Positions 45,309 through 53,841 of a stretch of 64,000 bases of DNA are shown here, piece after piece; position 1 is the stretch's first letter, and each line of letters begins with the position of its first letter. Made by a program: the position numbers and the translations under genes. The notes beneath the pieces are model-generated. The model did no database searches. It was not told the DNA's origin and was given only the letters and a program-made list of their open reading frames with translations. The stretch comes from Aquabacterium commune (GTDB lineage Bacteria > Pseudomonadota > Gammaproteobacteria > Burkholderiales > Burkholderiaceae_C). Where the stretch lies: NCBI RefSeq assembly GCF_004362855.1, contig NZ_SNXW01000001.1:58027-122026 (forward strand), given 5' to 3'.

Positions 45309-47345
45309 TCAATCGCGGCTCAGGGCATCGACCGGGTCCAGCTGCGCCGCGCGGCGCGCCGGCAGGAAACCGAACACCACCCCGATGAGCGAAGACACGC
45401 CGAACGCCGTCACGATGGACGAGAGCGAATAAATCATCGAAAAACTGCCGCCGAACTTCGAGAACAGCTCGCCAATGCCGAGTGCCAGCGCGATGCCCAG
45501 GATGCCGCCCAGCAGGCAGACCATCACCGCCTCGATGAGGAACTGCTGCAGGATGTCGCCCTGCCTGGCGCCCACCGCCATGCGCACGCCGATCTCCTGG
45601 GTGCGCTCGGTGACCGACACCAGCATGATGTTCATCACCCCGATGCCGCCCACGATCAGCGAAATCACCGCGATCGACGAAATCAGCAGCGTCATCGTCT
45701 GCGTGGTGCTTTCGATGGTCTGGCGGATGCTGTCGGAATTGCGCGTGAAGAAGTCCTGCGTGTTGTGGCGCTGGGTCAGCAGCTTGGTGATGCCCGCCTC
45801 TGCAGCGGCAGAGGACACGTCATCGCTCACCCGCACCGTGATGCCGCGCAGCACCCGTGTGCCGATCACCCGGCGCATGCCCGTGGTCACCGGCACCCAG
45901 ACGTTGAGGTTCTCGCCCATGGAGAACAGGTTGTCCTGCGGCGCCGTCACCCCGATGATGCGCACCGGCACCGCGCCCAGGAAGATGACCTGCCCCAGCG
46001 GGTTCTCGCCGTTGGGGAACATCGCGGCCTGGGTCGCCGGGTCGATCACGGCCTCCTGCGTCTGCCGGCGCACGCTGTCGGCATCGAAGGCCTGGCCTTG
46101 CGCCAGGGTGTAGCCCTTCACGCGGAAGAAGCTCTCGCCCACGCCGTTGACGTTGGCCGTGGCCTCCAGGTTGCCGCGCCGCAGGGTCAGGCTGGTGCTC
46201 ACCGTGGGCGTCACGCTGTCCACGTAGGGCAACTGCTCGATGGCCGTGGCGTCGGCCGGCACCAGGGTGCGGATGCGCACGGCCTGGCGGTCACCGAAGT
46301 TCTTGCCCGGATAGATGTCGATGGTGTTGGTGCCCATCGCCGAGATGTCCTTGAGCACACGCTGGCGCGAGCCCTCGCCCAGTGCCACCATGGACACCAC
46401 CGAGGCGATGCCGATGATGATGCCCAGCATGGTCAGCAAGGTGCGCAGGCGGTGCCCGGCCATGGCACGCACGGCCATGGCGAAAGCTTCGGTGAAGCGG
46501 TCCAGTTGGGCGCGCCAGGATGAGAGGTTGGCCGCGGGCGCTTGCGGCGCACGCGGCACCAGCAAGGGCGCCTCGCCACCGGTGGAGTCGCCCACGATCT
46601 GCCCGTCGGCCACCTCGATGATGCGCTGCGCGTGCTGCGCCACCTTGTGGTCGTGGGTGACGATGATCACCGTGTGGCCATCGGCGTGCAGCTCCTTGAG
46701 GATGCGCATGACCTCCTCACCGCTGCTGCTGTCGAGTGCGCCCGTGGGCTCGTCGGCCAGGATGACGTCGCCGCCGTTCATCAGCGCCCGCGCGATCGAC
46801 ACCCGCTGCTGCTGGCCGCCCGACAACTGCCCCGGCTTGTTGGCCAGGCGCTCGCTCAGGCCCAGACGGCCCAGCAAGGCCTGCGCCTTCGCCGTGCGCG
46901 CCGCTTTGTGCAGCCCCGCGTAGATGGCCGGGATCTCGGTGTTGCCCACGGCGCTGAGGTCGCCCAGCAGGTGGTAGCGCTGGAAGATGAAGCCGAAGTG
47001 CTCGCGGCGCAGGCCGGCCAGCTGGTCGGGCTCCAGGGCCGAGGTGGCCTGGCCCGCGACTTTGTAGCTGCCCCGCGTGGGCCGGTCCAGGCAGCCCAGG
47101 ATGTTCATCAACGTGGACTTGCCCGAGCCCGAGGCCCCGATGATGGCGACCATCTCGCCCTCGAAGATGCGCAGGTTCACGCCGCGCAGCACGGCCACGG
47201 TGCCATCGCCGCTGGGGTATTCGCGCCAGAGGTCTTGCACCTCCAGCAGCACCGACGCAGGCACGGGCACGCCCCGCTCCGGGCTGGCCGAAGCCGCAGC
47301 GATGCTGGAGTGGAGGTCGATTTCTCGGTGGGCCATCTCAGCCAT
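45309..47345 (-). CDS. macB: Macrolide-type ABC exporter ATPase/permease MacB
   Basis: 678 residues. The ATPase (about 35–255) has Walker [12 protein letters not shown], signature [15 protein letters not shown] and Walker [13 protein letters not shown]. Then come a membrane segment (about 300), a large periplasmic domain (about 340–560) and three C-terminal segments (MacB/FtsX fold; [22 protein letters not shown]). It extrudes macrolides, lipopeptides or toxins with MacA and TolC-like channels. It starts three bases after macA. Confidence 0.95.
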   Translation of the reverse strand: MAEMAHREIDLHSSIAAASASPERGVPVPASVLLEVQDLWREYPSGDGTVAVLRGVNLRIFEGEMVAIIGASGSGKSTLMNILGCLDRPTRGSYKVAGQATSALEPDQLAGLRREHFGFIFQRYHLLGDLSAVGNTEIPAIYAGLHKAARTAKAQALLGRLGLSERLANKPGQLSGGQQQRVSIARALMNGGDVILADEPTGALDSSSGEEVMRILKELHADGHTVIIVTHDHKVAQHAQRIIEVADGQIVGDSTGGEAPLLVPRAPQAPAANLSSWRAQLDRFTEAFAMAVRAMAGHRLRTLLTMLGIIIGIASVVSMVALGEGSRQRVLKDISAMGTNTIDIYPGKNFGDRQAVRIRTLVPADATAIEQLPYVDSVTPTVSTSLTLRRGNLEATANVNGVGESFFRVKGYTLAQGQAFDADSVRRQTQEAVIDPATQAAMFPNGENPLGQVIFLGAVPVRIIGVTAPQDNLFSMGENLNVWVPVTTGMRRVIGTRVLRGITVRVSDDVSSAAAEAGITKLLTQRHNTQDFFTRNSDSIRQTIESTTQTMTLLISSIAVISLIVGGIGVMNIMLVSVTERTQEIGVRMAVGARQGDILQQFLIEAVMVCLLGGILGIALALGIGELFSKFGGSFSMIYSLSSIVTAFGVSSLIGVVFGFLPARRAAQLDPVDALSRD

Positions 47346-47348
47346 CGC

Positions 47349-48560
47349 TCAGAACATGCCGCCCGGGCGACGTCCGCTGCCACCACCCGAGCCGCTGGTG
47401 GCTTCGCCCACCACGACCTCTTCGCCCTCTTTGAGGCCTTCGAGCACCTGGGCCTGCACGCGGTTGTTCAGGCCGATCCTGACCTGCCGCGGCACCACCT
47501 TCTTGGTCTCGCCCTGGGTCTCCAGGACGTTGACGGTGTAGGCCTTGGTCTTGCGGTCGCGCTTGCCCAGCGCACTGGCCGGGATGATGAGGGCCTTGTC
47601 CACCTTGTTGAGCACGATGTTGACCTGCGCGGTCATCAGCGGGCGCAGGCGGCCATCGGTGTTGGGGATGTCAAAGAGGCCGTTGTAGTAAATGGCCGTG
47701 GTCGTGGCAGTGGCCGTGGTGACCTTGGAGTCGGTCTGGTTGACTTCCGGCACCGGTTCGATGGCGCGCAGCGTCGTCTCGTAGCGGTGGCTGGGATCGC
47801 CCAGGATGGTGAAGTAAGCGGGCAGCCCGGCTTTCACGCGCACCACATCGGCTTCCGAAATCTGGGCGCGCACCAGGATCTGGTCCAGCTTGGCCAGCTT
47901 GATGACGGTCGGCGCGGACTGCAAGGCGTTCACGGTGCGGCCCTCTTCCAGCACGATGGCGATCACGGTGCCATCGATCGGGGCCTTCATCTTCGTGTAG
48001 CCCAGGTTCACGCGGGCGGTGTCCAGCGAGATGCTGGCCTGCTTGATCTGGGCGTCCAGTGCGCCCAGGTCGGCCGACGTCGTGCCCACCGCGGCTTCGG
48101 CATCTTCGAGGTCTGAGCGCGAGCCGGCGTCCTGCAGGCTCAAGGACTGCTTGCGCGCCAGGTTGAGCTGGGCCTGTTTCAGCAAGGCCTGCTTGGCACG
48201 GCGTTGCGCCTGCAACAAGGCGATCTGGGCCTCGGCGTTGCGCAAGGCGTTGGTCTGCGTGGTGGAGTCGATCTCGGCGATCAGCTGGCCCTTCATCACC
48301 TTCTCACCCAGGTCCACGTAAATGCGCTTGATCTGACCCGTGGCCTGCGCACCGACGTTGACCTCGCGGGAGGCCAGCATGGTGCCGCTGGCCAGCACGG
48401 TGTCTTCCAGTTCGTCCGACACCACCTTGGCGGTGATCACCTGCGGTGCCGCGGGCGCCGTGAAAAACGCGCGCTTCACGCCATACGCCGCCGCAGCCAG
48501 CACCACGAAGACGAGCGCCAGGCGCCAGCCCTTCAACCATTTGAATGTCATCCAGTTCAT
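47349..48560 (-). CDS. macA: MacA-like periplasmic adaptor
   Basis: 403 residues. The N-terminus is a membrane anchor (LALVFVVLAAAAYGVKR). Half-motifs of the lipoyl domain (NVGAQATGQIKRIYVDLGEKVMKGQLIAEID and YTKMKAPIDGTVIAIVLEEGRTV) flank an alpha-hairpin (about 95–185). A beta-barrel and membrane-proximal domain follow. The C-terminus is Gly/Arg-rich. It links MacB to the outer-membrane factor, and the gene order macA–macB–nodT is conserved. It is divergent from the SDR gene, 68 bases apart. Confidence 0.95.
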   Translation of the reverse strand: MNWMTFKWLKGWRLALVFVVLAAAAYGVKRAFFTAPAAPQVITAKVVSDELEDTVLASGTMLASREVNVGAQATGQIKRIYVDLGEKVMKGQLIAEIDSTTQTNALRNAEAQIALLQAQRRAKQALLKQAQLNLARKQSLSLQDAGSRSDLEDAEAAVGTTSADLGALDAQIKQASISLDTARVNLGYTKMKAPIDGTVIAIVLEEGRTVNALQSAPTVIKLAKLDQILVRAQISEADVVRVKAGLPAYFTILGDPSHRYETTLRAIEPVPEVNQTDSKVTTATATTTAIYYNGLFDIPNTDGRLRPLMTAQVNIVLNKVDKALIIPASALGKRDRKTKAYTVNVLETQGETKKVVPRQVRIGLNNRVQAQVLEGLKEGEEVVVGEATSGSGGGSGRRPGGMF

Positions 48561-48628
48561 CCAGTCAGTGTCTCAAATCCGTGTGTCGCGTTCGCCGCAG
48601 CCGTGTGAAGGGCATGTAAATTGGCAGC

Positions 48629-49393
48629 ATGCAAGCCACCCCCACCACCCCGCTCAGCCTGGTCACCGGCGCCAGCCAGGGCATTGGCGCCGCCACCGCG
48701 CGGCTGCTCGCCCAACGCGGCCACGCGCTCATCGTCCACTTCGCGCACCGGGCCGACCTGGCCCAGGCCGTGGCGCAAGATTGCCTGCGCTTGGGGGCAC
48801 CACACGCGATCATCGCTCAAGCCGACCTGGCGCATGAGGACGAGGTCATGGCGCTGTTCGCTGAAGTGGACAAGTCGCCGTTCGCGCTGAGCGGGCTCGT
48901 GAACAACGCGGGCATCGTGGACCAGACCGCGCGCCTCGACGCCATGAGCGGCGAACGCCTGCAGCGCATGCTGGACGTCAATGTGCTGGGCCCGATGCTG
49001 TGCGCGCGCGAGGCGGTGCGTCGCATGTCCAGCCGCCACGGGGGCACGGGCGGTGTCATCGTCAACGTGTCGAGCAGCGCGGTGCGCTCGGGCTCACCCG
49101 CCCAGTACGTGGACTACGCCGCCAGCAAAGGCGCGATCGACACCTTCACGCAAGGGCTGGCGCGCGAGGTCGCGGCCGAGGGCGTGCGGGTGTCGGCGGT
49201 GCGCCCAGGCATCACGGACACCGGCATCCACGCCACCGGCGGCGAACCCGACCGCGCCCAGCAGATGGCCTCGGTGCTGCCCATGCGGCGGGCCGCGCAG
49301 CCACAAGAGGTGGCCCAGGCGATCGCCTGGTTGATGTCGGACGAGGCCAGCTACACGGCGGGCGCCATCCTGGACGTCAGCGGCGGACGCTGA
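48629..49393 (+). CDS. SDR family NAD(P)-dependent oxidoreductase
   Basis: 254 residues, classical short-chain dehydrogenase. The cofactor motif is TGASQGIG (about 14–21), NNAG lies at about 92, catalytic Ser in NVSSSA and Tyr-x-x-x-Lys in YAASK. It resembles YgfF/glucose-dehydrogenase-like members, but substrate cannot be assigned. Its last 43 bases overlap the convergent asparaginase gene. There is no ribosome site of note. Confidence 0.88.
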   Translation: MQATPTTPLSLVTGASQGIGAATARLLAQRGHALIVHFAHRADLAQAVAQDCLRLGAPHAIIAQADLAHEDEVMALFAEVDKSPFALSGLVNNAGIVDQTARLDAMSGERLQRMLDVNVLGPMLCAREAVRRMSSRHGGTGGVIVNVSSSAVRSGSPAQYVDYAASKGAIDTFTQGLAREVAAEGVRVSAVRPGITDTGIHATGGEPDRAQQMASVLPMRRAAQPQEVAQAIAWLMSDEASYTAGAILDVSGGR

Positions 49394-50385
49394 GCCAGCA
49401 AACGCATCTGCAAGGCCACGCGCGCTTGCGCCGGCGTGAACGTGCCCGCTGCCGGCCAGGCATCGCCCTCGCGCGGCGTGACGCCACCGCGCGCCACCCG
49501 GCTGCTGCGCCACACCACCACGCCTTGCGCAACGGCACGCTGCAAGGCAGCTTCCAAGCCAGTGTTCACCGTGCCATGGCCCGTCGTGGCGACGACCAGC
49601 CCACACAAGGCCTGGGCACGGCGATGGGCTTCGCCCGCTGCGGCGTCCAAGGCCGATTGGCGCAAGGCCGCGTCCACCAGCCAGCCATCGGCGTCGGCAT
49701 GGCTCAGCACAATTTCGACCCGAGGTGGCATGGGTGCGGACACCAGCGCCCAACCCATGGCCTCACCGCGGGGCCAGGTGCCCCACTGCGCAGCGGCACC
49801 CGCGCTCGCCAACGTCACTCCGGCATCGTCCAGCAGGGCCAGCGGCACAGCCCCGCCCCCATCGAAGGCGTCCAGAGCGTGGCTGTGGGCCTTGCGCACG
49901 TCGATGCCGGCCCACACACGCCCGTGCAGCACCGCGACCACGCCGCCCAAGCCCAGGCCGGCCGCTGCGTGCGCCAGCCGAACGGCATCGCGCAGGTTGC
50001 GTGGGCCGTCGGCGTCAGGGGCCGTGGCTGGGCGCATGGCCGCGGTCAGCACGATGGGCTTGCGGCCGTCATGGAGGTGATGCAGCAAGCAAGCGGTTTC
50101 TTCCAGCGTGTCGGTGCCGTGGGTGATGACGACGGCTTCGACCGCCGCATCCTGCATGGCCACGTCCAGCGCCTGGGCCAGGGCTTGCCACACGGGCCAG
50201 GCCATGTCCTTGCTGTCGATCTGCGCGACCTGCTGCGTCGCCAGGGGGATGGCCGCCAGCTCGGGCACCGCCGCCACGAGCTGCGCCACACCCAGCTGGG
50301 CGGCCTGGTAGGCCCAGGCCCGAGCCGGGTCGGTGCCCGTGCCGGCGATGGTGCCGCCGGTGCCCAGGATCAGCACGTGCGCCAT
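49351..50385 (-). CDS. L-asparaginase family protein
   Basis: Hydrolyses Asn to Asp and ammonia. It has 344 residues from the ATG at 50385. Catalytic motifs are LGTGGTIAGTG (first Thr), THGTDTLEETA (second Thr and Asp) and TAAMRPATAPDADGPRNL. There is no signal peptide, so it is the cytoplasmic type. Its 3' end overlaps the SDR gene by 43 bases. Its start lies 116 bases from the lexA start, with the LexA boxes in between, so SOS control is possible. Confidence 0.92.
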   Translation of the reverse strand: MAHVLILGTGGTIAGTGTDPARAWAYQAAQLGVAQLVAAVPELAAIPLATQQVAQIDSKDMAWPVWQALAQALDVAMQDAAVEAVVITHGTDTLEETACLLHHLHDGRKPIVLTAAMRPATAPDADGPRNLRDAVRLAHAAAGLGLGGVVAVLHGRVWAGIDVRKAHSHALDAFDGGGAVPLALLDDAGVTLASAGAAAQWGTWPRGEAMGWALVSAPMPPRVEIVLSHADADGWLVDAALRQSALDAAAGEAHRRAQALCGLVVATTGHGTVNTGLEAALQRAVAQGVVVWRSSRVARGGVTPREGDAWPAAGTFTPAQARVALQMRLLAQRPPLTSRMAPAV

Positions 50386-50424
50386 GGCACCCCCACAGCG
50401 CCACGCAGGTGTTGCGCAAAAACA

Positions 50425-50458
50425 CTGGACATCCAAACAGTACTGTATAGAATCACAC
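50425..50458 (+). promoter_or_regulatory. lexA promoter with tandem LexA boxes
   Basis: A perfect CTG-N10-CAG lies at 50425–50440, and CTG-N10-CAC at 50443–50458 is one base short of consensus. They overlap a promoter: TGGACA (50426–50431) and TAGAAT (50448–50453), 16 bases apart. LexA would block both boxes. The lexA ATG is at 50502. Confidence 0.7.
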
Positions 50459-50501
50459 CCATCACCACGGTCTGGTGGGCCAGCGCCCACACCTCGTTGC
50501 C

Positions 50502-51212
50502 ATGACCAACGATAAACCCAAACTCACGCCGCGCCAGCAGCAGATCTTCGAGCTGATCCAGCGCAGCATCGCGCGCACCGGTGCGCCCCCCACCCGGGCC
50601 GAAATCGCCGCCGAACTGGGCTTCCGCTCGGTCAATGCCGCCGAAGAGCACCTGCAGGCCCTGGCCCGCAAAGGCGTGATCGAACTGGTGGGCGGCACCT
50701 CGCGTGGCATCCGCCTGAAGGCCGGCACGCTGCGCACCGTCAACGAAAGTCGCCGCAAGAACACCGACAGCGACTCGGGCACCGGCCTGCCCTTCAACCT
50801 CGCCCTGCCCGGCCTGGAGCAGTTGGTGCTGCCGCTGGTGGGCCGTGTGGCCGCAGGCAGCCCCATCCTCGCCCAGGAACACGTCGAACAGAGCTACGCG
50901 GTCGAACCCAGCCTGTTTGCGCGCCGCCCCGACTACCTGCTGCGCGTGCGCGGCATGAGCATGAAAGACATCGGCATCCTCGACGGCGATCTGCTGGCCG
51001 TGGCCCGCACCCGCGAGGCCCGCAACGGCCAGATCGTCGTGGCGCGCCTGGGCGACGAGGTCACTGTCAAACGCTTCCAGCGCACGGCGCAAGGCATCGA
51101 GCTGTTGCCCGAGAACGCCGATTTCCAACCCATCGTGGTGCCGCCCGATTCGACCGATTTCGAGCTCGAAGGGCTGGCCGTGGGCCTGATCCGAAATCAG
51201 GTGCTGAACTGA
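50502..51212 (+). CDS. lexA: LexA repressor
   Basis: SOS repressor of 236 residues, inactivated by RecA-stimulated self-cleavage. The N-terminal wHTH is [34 protein letters not shown]. The cleavage site is Ala118–Gly119 (RVAAGSP). The catalytic dyad is Ser153 ([13 protein letters not shown]) and Lys190 (EVTVKRF). The ATG at 50502 gives the usual [12 protein letters not shown] start. It is autoregulated through the boxes upstream. Confidence 0.97.
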   Translation: MTNDKPKLTPRQQQIFELIQRSIARTGAPPTRAEIAAELGFRSVNAAEEHLQALARKGVIELVGGTSRGIRLKAGTLRTVNESRRKNTDSDSGTGLPFNLALPGLEQLVLPLVGRVAAGSPILAQEHVEQSYAVEPSLFARRPDYLLRVRGMSMKDIGILDGDLLAVARTREARNGQIVVARLGDEVTVKRFQRTAQGIELLPENADFQPIVVPPDSTDFELEGLAVGLIRNQVLN

Positions 51213-51365
51213 GGGCCCTGAGGCCTCCAGCATCCACACCTGATCACATCCGTCGCCACCATGCGGGTGGCGGGCATTTGCGTCACTGGCTTGGTGGTGC
51301 GATCCCGCGTGGTGGTTCCATCGTCTGAATCCTGCCGAACTTCTCAAGCATCACCGGAGTTCAAC

Positions 51366-51689
51366 ATGATTCATCACCTTGCACGCGCCTTCGCCATCCG
51401 CCAGCAAACTGGCTTGGTCGGCACGCTGGCAGAGTCTGGCCACCCCGCGCGGCCCAGCGCACCAGTGCCGGTTCGACCTCGGCCCATCACGCCCTGGGGC
51501 AGCCCTGCCCGGCCATCTGCGGCATCGACATCCACGCGCGCCAGCGCACACACGCCGCCCCACGTCACGCCGCGCCTGCGCATCTCCGCCGACCCGCATG
51601 ACGCGCGCCGCACCGTGATCGCAGGTCGCTTTGCCGAAGTCTGCGCTGCACTGGACCGCATGGTCATGGAACAAGAAGCCATCGCCTGA
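51366..51689 (+). CDS. Small hypothetical protein downstream of lexA
   Basis: 107 residues from ATG 51366, with GGAG six bases upstream. It is Pro/Arg/Ala-rich and probably disordered in the middle (about 25–75). A charged C-terminus (ADPHDARRTVIAGRFAEVCAALDRMVMEQEAIA) looks helical. No domain or homologue is recognised. It lies 153 bases after lexA; it could be an SOS-cotranscribed gene, but there is no evidence of a LexA box of its own. Confidence 0.55.
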   Translation: MIHHLARAFAIRQQTGLVGTLAESGHPARPSAPVPVRPRPITPWGSPARPSAASTSTRASAHTPPHVTPRLRISADPHDARRTVIAGRFAEVCAALDRMVMEQEAIA

Positions 51690-51732
51690 GCGGCTGAAGG
51701 GCCGCGACCAGCCCATCAAGACATCAAGAAAA

Positions 51733-51762
51733 AGCCCCCTGAGGCAAAACCGTCAGGGGGCT
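51733..51762 (-). terminator. Intrinsic terminator of the phaCAB operon
   Basis: AGCCCCCTGA, a 10-base loop and TCAGGGGGCT form a perfect 10-bp stem. On the minus strand it is followed by TTTTTC. It lies 25 bases after the phaB stop. Confidence 0.88.
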
Positions 51763-51786
51763 ATGGATGCGCTTTCGCGCCAGGCA

Positions 51787-52524
51787 TCAGCCCATGTGCA
51801 GACCACCGTTGACCGAGAAGTCGGCGCCCGTGGCGAAACCCGACTCGTCGCTCGACACCCACGACACCATGGAGGCGATGTCCTCCGGCGTGCCCAGGCG
51901 CTTCACCGGGATGGTGGCCACGATCTTGTCCAGCACGTCCGGACGGATCGAGCGGACCATGTCGGTGCCGATGTAGCCCGGAGACACGGTGTTCACCGTC
52001 ACGCCCTTGTTGGCCACTTCCTGGGCCAGGGCCATGGTGAAGCCGTGCATGCCCGCCTTGGCGGCCGAGTAGTTGGTCTGGCCGAACTGGCCCTTCTCGC
52101 CGTTCACCGAGCTGATGTTGACGATGCGACCCCAACCGCGGTCCACCATGTCGTCGATCACCTGCTTGGTGACGTTGAACAGGCTGTTGAGGTTGGTGTC
52201 GATCACCGAATCCCAGTCGCTCTTGCTCATCTTGCGGAACATGCCGTCCTTGGTGATGCCGGCGTTGTTCACCAGCACGTCCACCGGGCCATGCTCGGCC
52301 TTGGTTCTTTTGAACGCTTCCACGGTCGAATCCCAGTCGGACACGTTGCCAACAGAAGCGTAGAAGGTGTAGCCCAGGGCTTTTTGCTCGTCCAGCCACT
52401 TGGCATGGTCACGGCTGGGGCCGCAGCCGGCGATGACCTTGAAACCGTCTTTGTGCAGACGCTGGCAGATGGCGGTACCGATGCCACCCATGCCACCGGT
52501 CACGTAGGCTACTTTTTGACTCAT
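51787..52524 (-). CDS. phaB: Acetoacetyl-CoA reductase PhaB
   Basis: Reduces acetoacetyl-CoA to (R)-3-hydroxybutyryl-CoA with NADPH. It has 245 residues, matching the 246 of Cupriavidus PhaB. Motifs are VTGGMGGIGTA, NNAG and Ser…YSAAK, with NISSVNGEKGQFGQTNY typical of the family. The ribosome site GAGGAG is well placed. It is the last gene of the operon, 66 bases after phaA. Confidence 0.96.
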   Translation of the reverse strand: MSQKVAYVTGGMGGIGTAICQRLHKDGFKVIAGCGPSRDHAKWLDEQKALGYTFYASVGNVSDWDSTVEAFKRTKAEHGPVDVLVNNAGITKDGMFRKMSKSDWDSVIDTNLNSLFNVTKQVIDDMVDRGWGRIVNISSVNGEKGQFGQTNYSAAKAGMHGFTMALAQEVANKGVTVNTVSPGYIGTDMVRSIRPDVLDKIVATIPVKRLGTPEDIASMVSWVSSDESGFATGADFSVNGGLHMG

Positions 52525-52590
52525 GGAACGCTCCTCGTTGGGGTAAGAAACTGCAGTTGACAAGTTCTTGGTGAAATGCGGTGTGCGTGC

Positions 52591-53769
52591 TCAGCGCTCG
52601 ATGGTCAGGGCCACGCCCATGCCACCGCCAATGCACAGCGAAGCGATGCCCTTCTTGGCGTCGCGACGGGCCATTTCGTGCAGCAGCGTGACCAGGATGC
52701 GGCAACCGGACGCGCCGATGGGGTGGCCGATGGCGATCGCACCGCCATTGACGTTCACCTTGCTGGTGTCCCAGCCCATTTCCTGGTGCACGGCGCAGGC
52801 CTGTGCGGCAAAGGCTTCGTTGATCTCCAGCAGGTCCAGGTCGGCGGCCTTCCAGCCAGCGCGCTCCAGGGCGCGGCGCGACGCCGGCACCGGGCCCATG
52901 CCCATGGTGGCCGGATCCAGGCCCGCGCTGGCATACGACGCGATGCGGCCCAGCACCGTCAGGCCCAGCTGCTCGGCCTTTTTGGCGCTCATGACCATCA
53001 CCGCGGCAGCGCCGTCGTTGATGCCGGAAGCGTTGCCGGCGGTCACCGAGCCAGCCTTGTCAAAGGCGGGACGCAAACCGGCCAGCACCTCGGCGGTGGA
53101 CTTGCGGTTGATGAACTCGTCGGCATCGAAGACCAGCGCGTCGCCCTTCTTCTGCGGGATCAGCACGGGCACGATCTCGTCCTTGAAGCGGCCGGCTTCC
53201 TGAGCTGCAGCCGCTTTTTGCTGTGAGGCCAGGGCCAGCGCGTCCTGCGCTTCCCGGCTGATGCTGTACTGCTTGGCCACGTTTTCCGCGGTGATGCCCA
53301 TGTGGTACTGGTTGTACACGTCCCAGAGGCCGTCGTTGATCATGGAATCCACCATGCTCCAGTTGCCCATGCGCTGGCCGTCGCGCGAATTCGGCACCAC
53401 GTGCGGAGAGGCGCTCATGTTTTCCTGACCACCGGCGATCACGATCTCGGCATCGCCATCGCGGATGGCCTGCGCGGCCAGCATCACGGCCTTCAGGCCC
53501 GAACCGCAGACCTTGTTGATGGTCATGGCGGGCACGGCGTTGGGCAGCCCGGACTTGATCACGGCCTGGCGCGCCGGGTTCTGGCCGCAACCGGCCTGCA
53601 GCACCTGGCCCAGGATCACTTCGCTGACTCGGTCGCCAGCCAGGCCGCTGCGGCGCAGCAGGTCCTGGATGACGATGGCGCCCAGCTCGGACGCCGGGGT
53701 CTTGGCGAGGCTTCCGCCGAATTTGCCCACGGCGGTGCGTGCGGCGGCGACGATGACGATGTCAGACAT
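52591..53769 (-). CDS. phaA: Acetyl-CoA acetyltransferase (beta-ketothiolase)
   Basis: Condenses two acetyl-CoA to acetoacetyl-CoA, first step of PHB synthesis. It has 392 residues. Nucleophilic Cys in [11 protein letters not shown] (about 88), His in [14 protein letters not shown], and the second Cys in CIGGGMGVA are all present. GGAG precedes the ATG. It is between phaC (72 bases) and phaB. Confidence 0.96.
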   Translation of the reverse strand: MSDIVIVAAARTAVGKFGGSLAKTPASELGAIVIQDLLRRSGLAGDRVSEVILGQVLQAGCGQNPARQAVIKSGLPNAVPAMTINKVCGSGLKAVMLAAQAIRDGDAEIVIAGGQENMSASPHVVPNSRDGQRMGNWSMVDSMINDGLWDVYNQYHMGITAENVAKQYSISREAQDALALASQQKAAAAQEAGRFKDEIVPVLIPQKKGDALVFDADEFINRKSTAEVLAGLRPAFDKAGSVTAGNASGINDGAAAVMVMSAKKAEQLGLTVLGRIASYASAGLDPATMGMGPVPASRRALERAGWKAADLDLLEINEAFAAQACAVHQEMGWDTSKVNVNGGAIAIGHPIGASGCRILVTLLHEMARRDAKKGIASLCIGGGMGVALTIER

Positions 53770-53841
53770 GCTCTTCTCCAAAAGAGGGTGTTCCGCTGAG
53801 ATGCGCGGAAACGGTGTCAGCCCGCTTGTGGCGGGCCAGGA

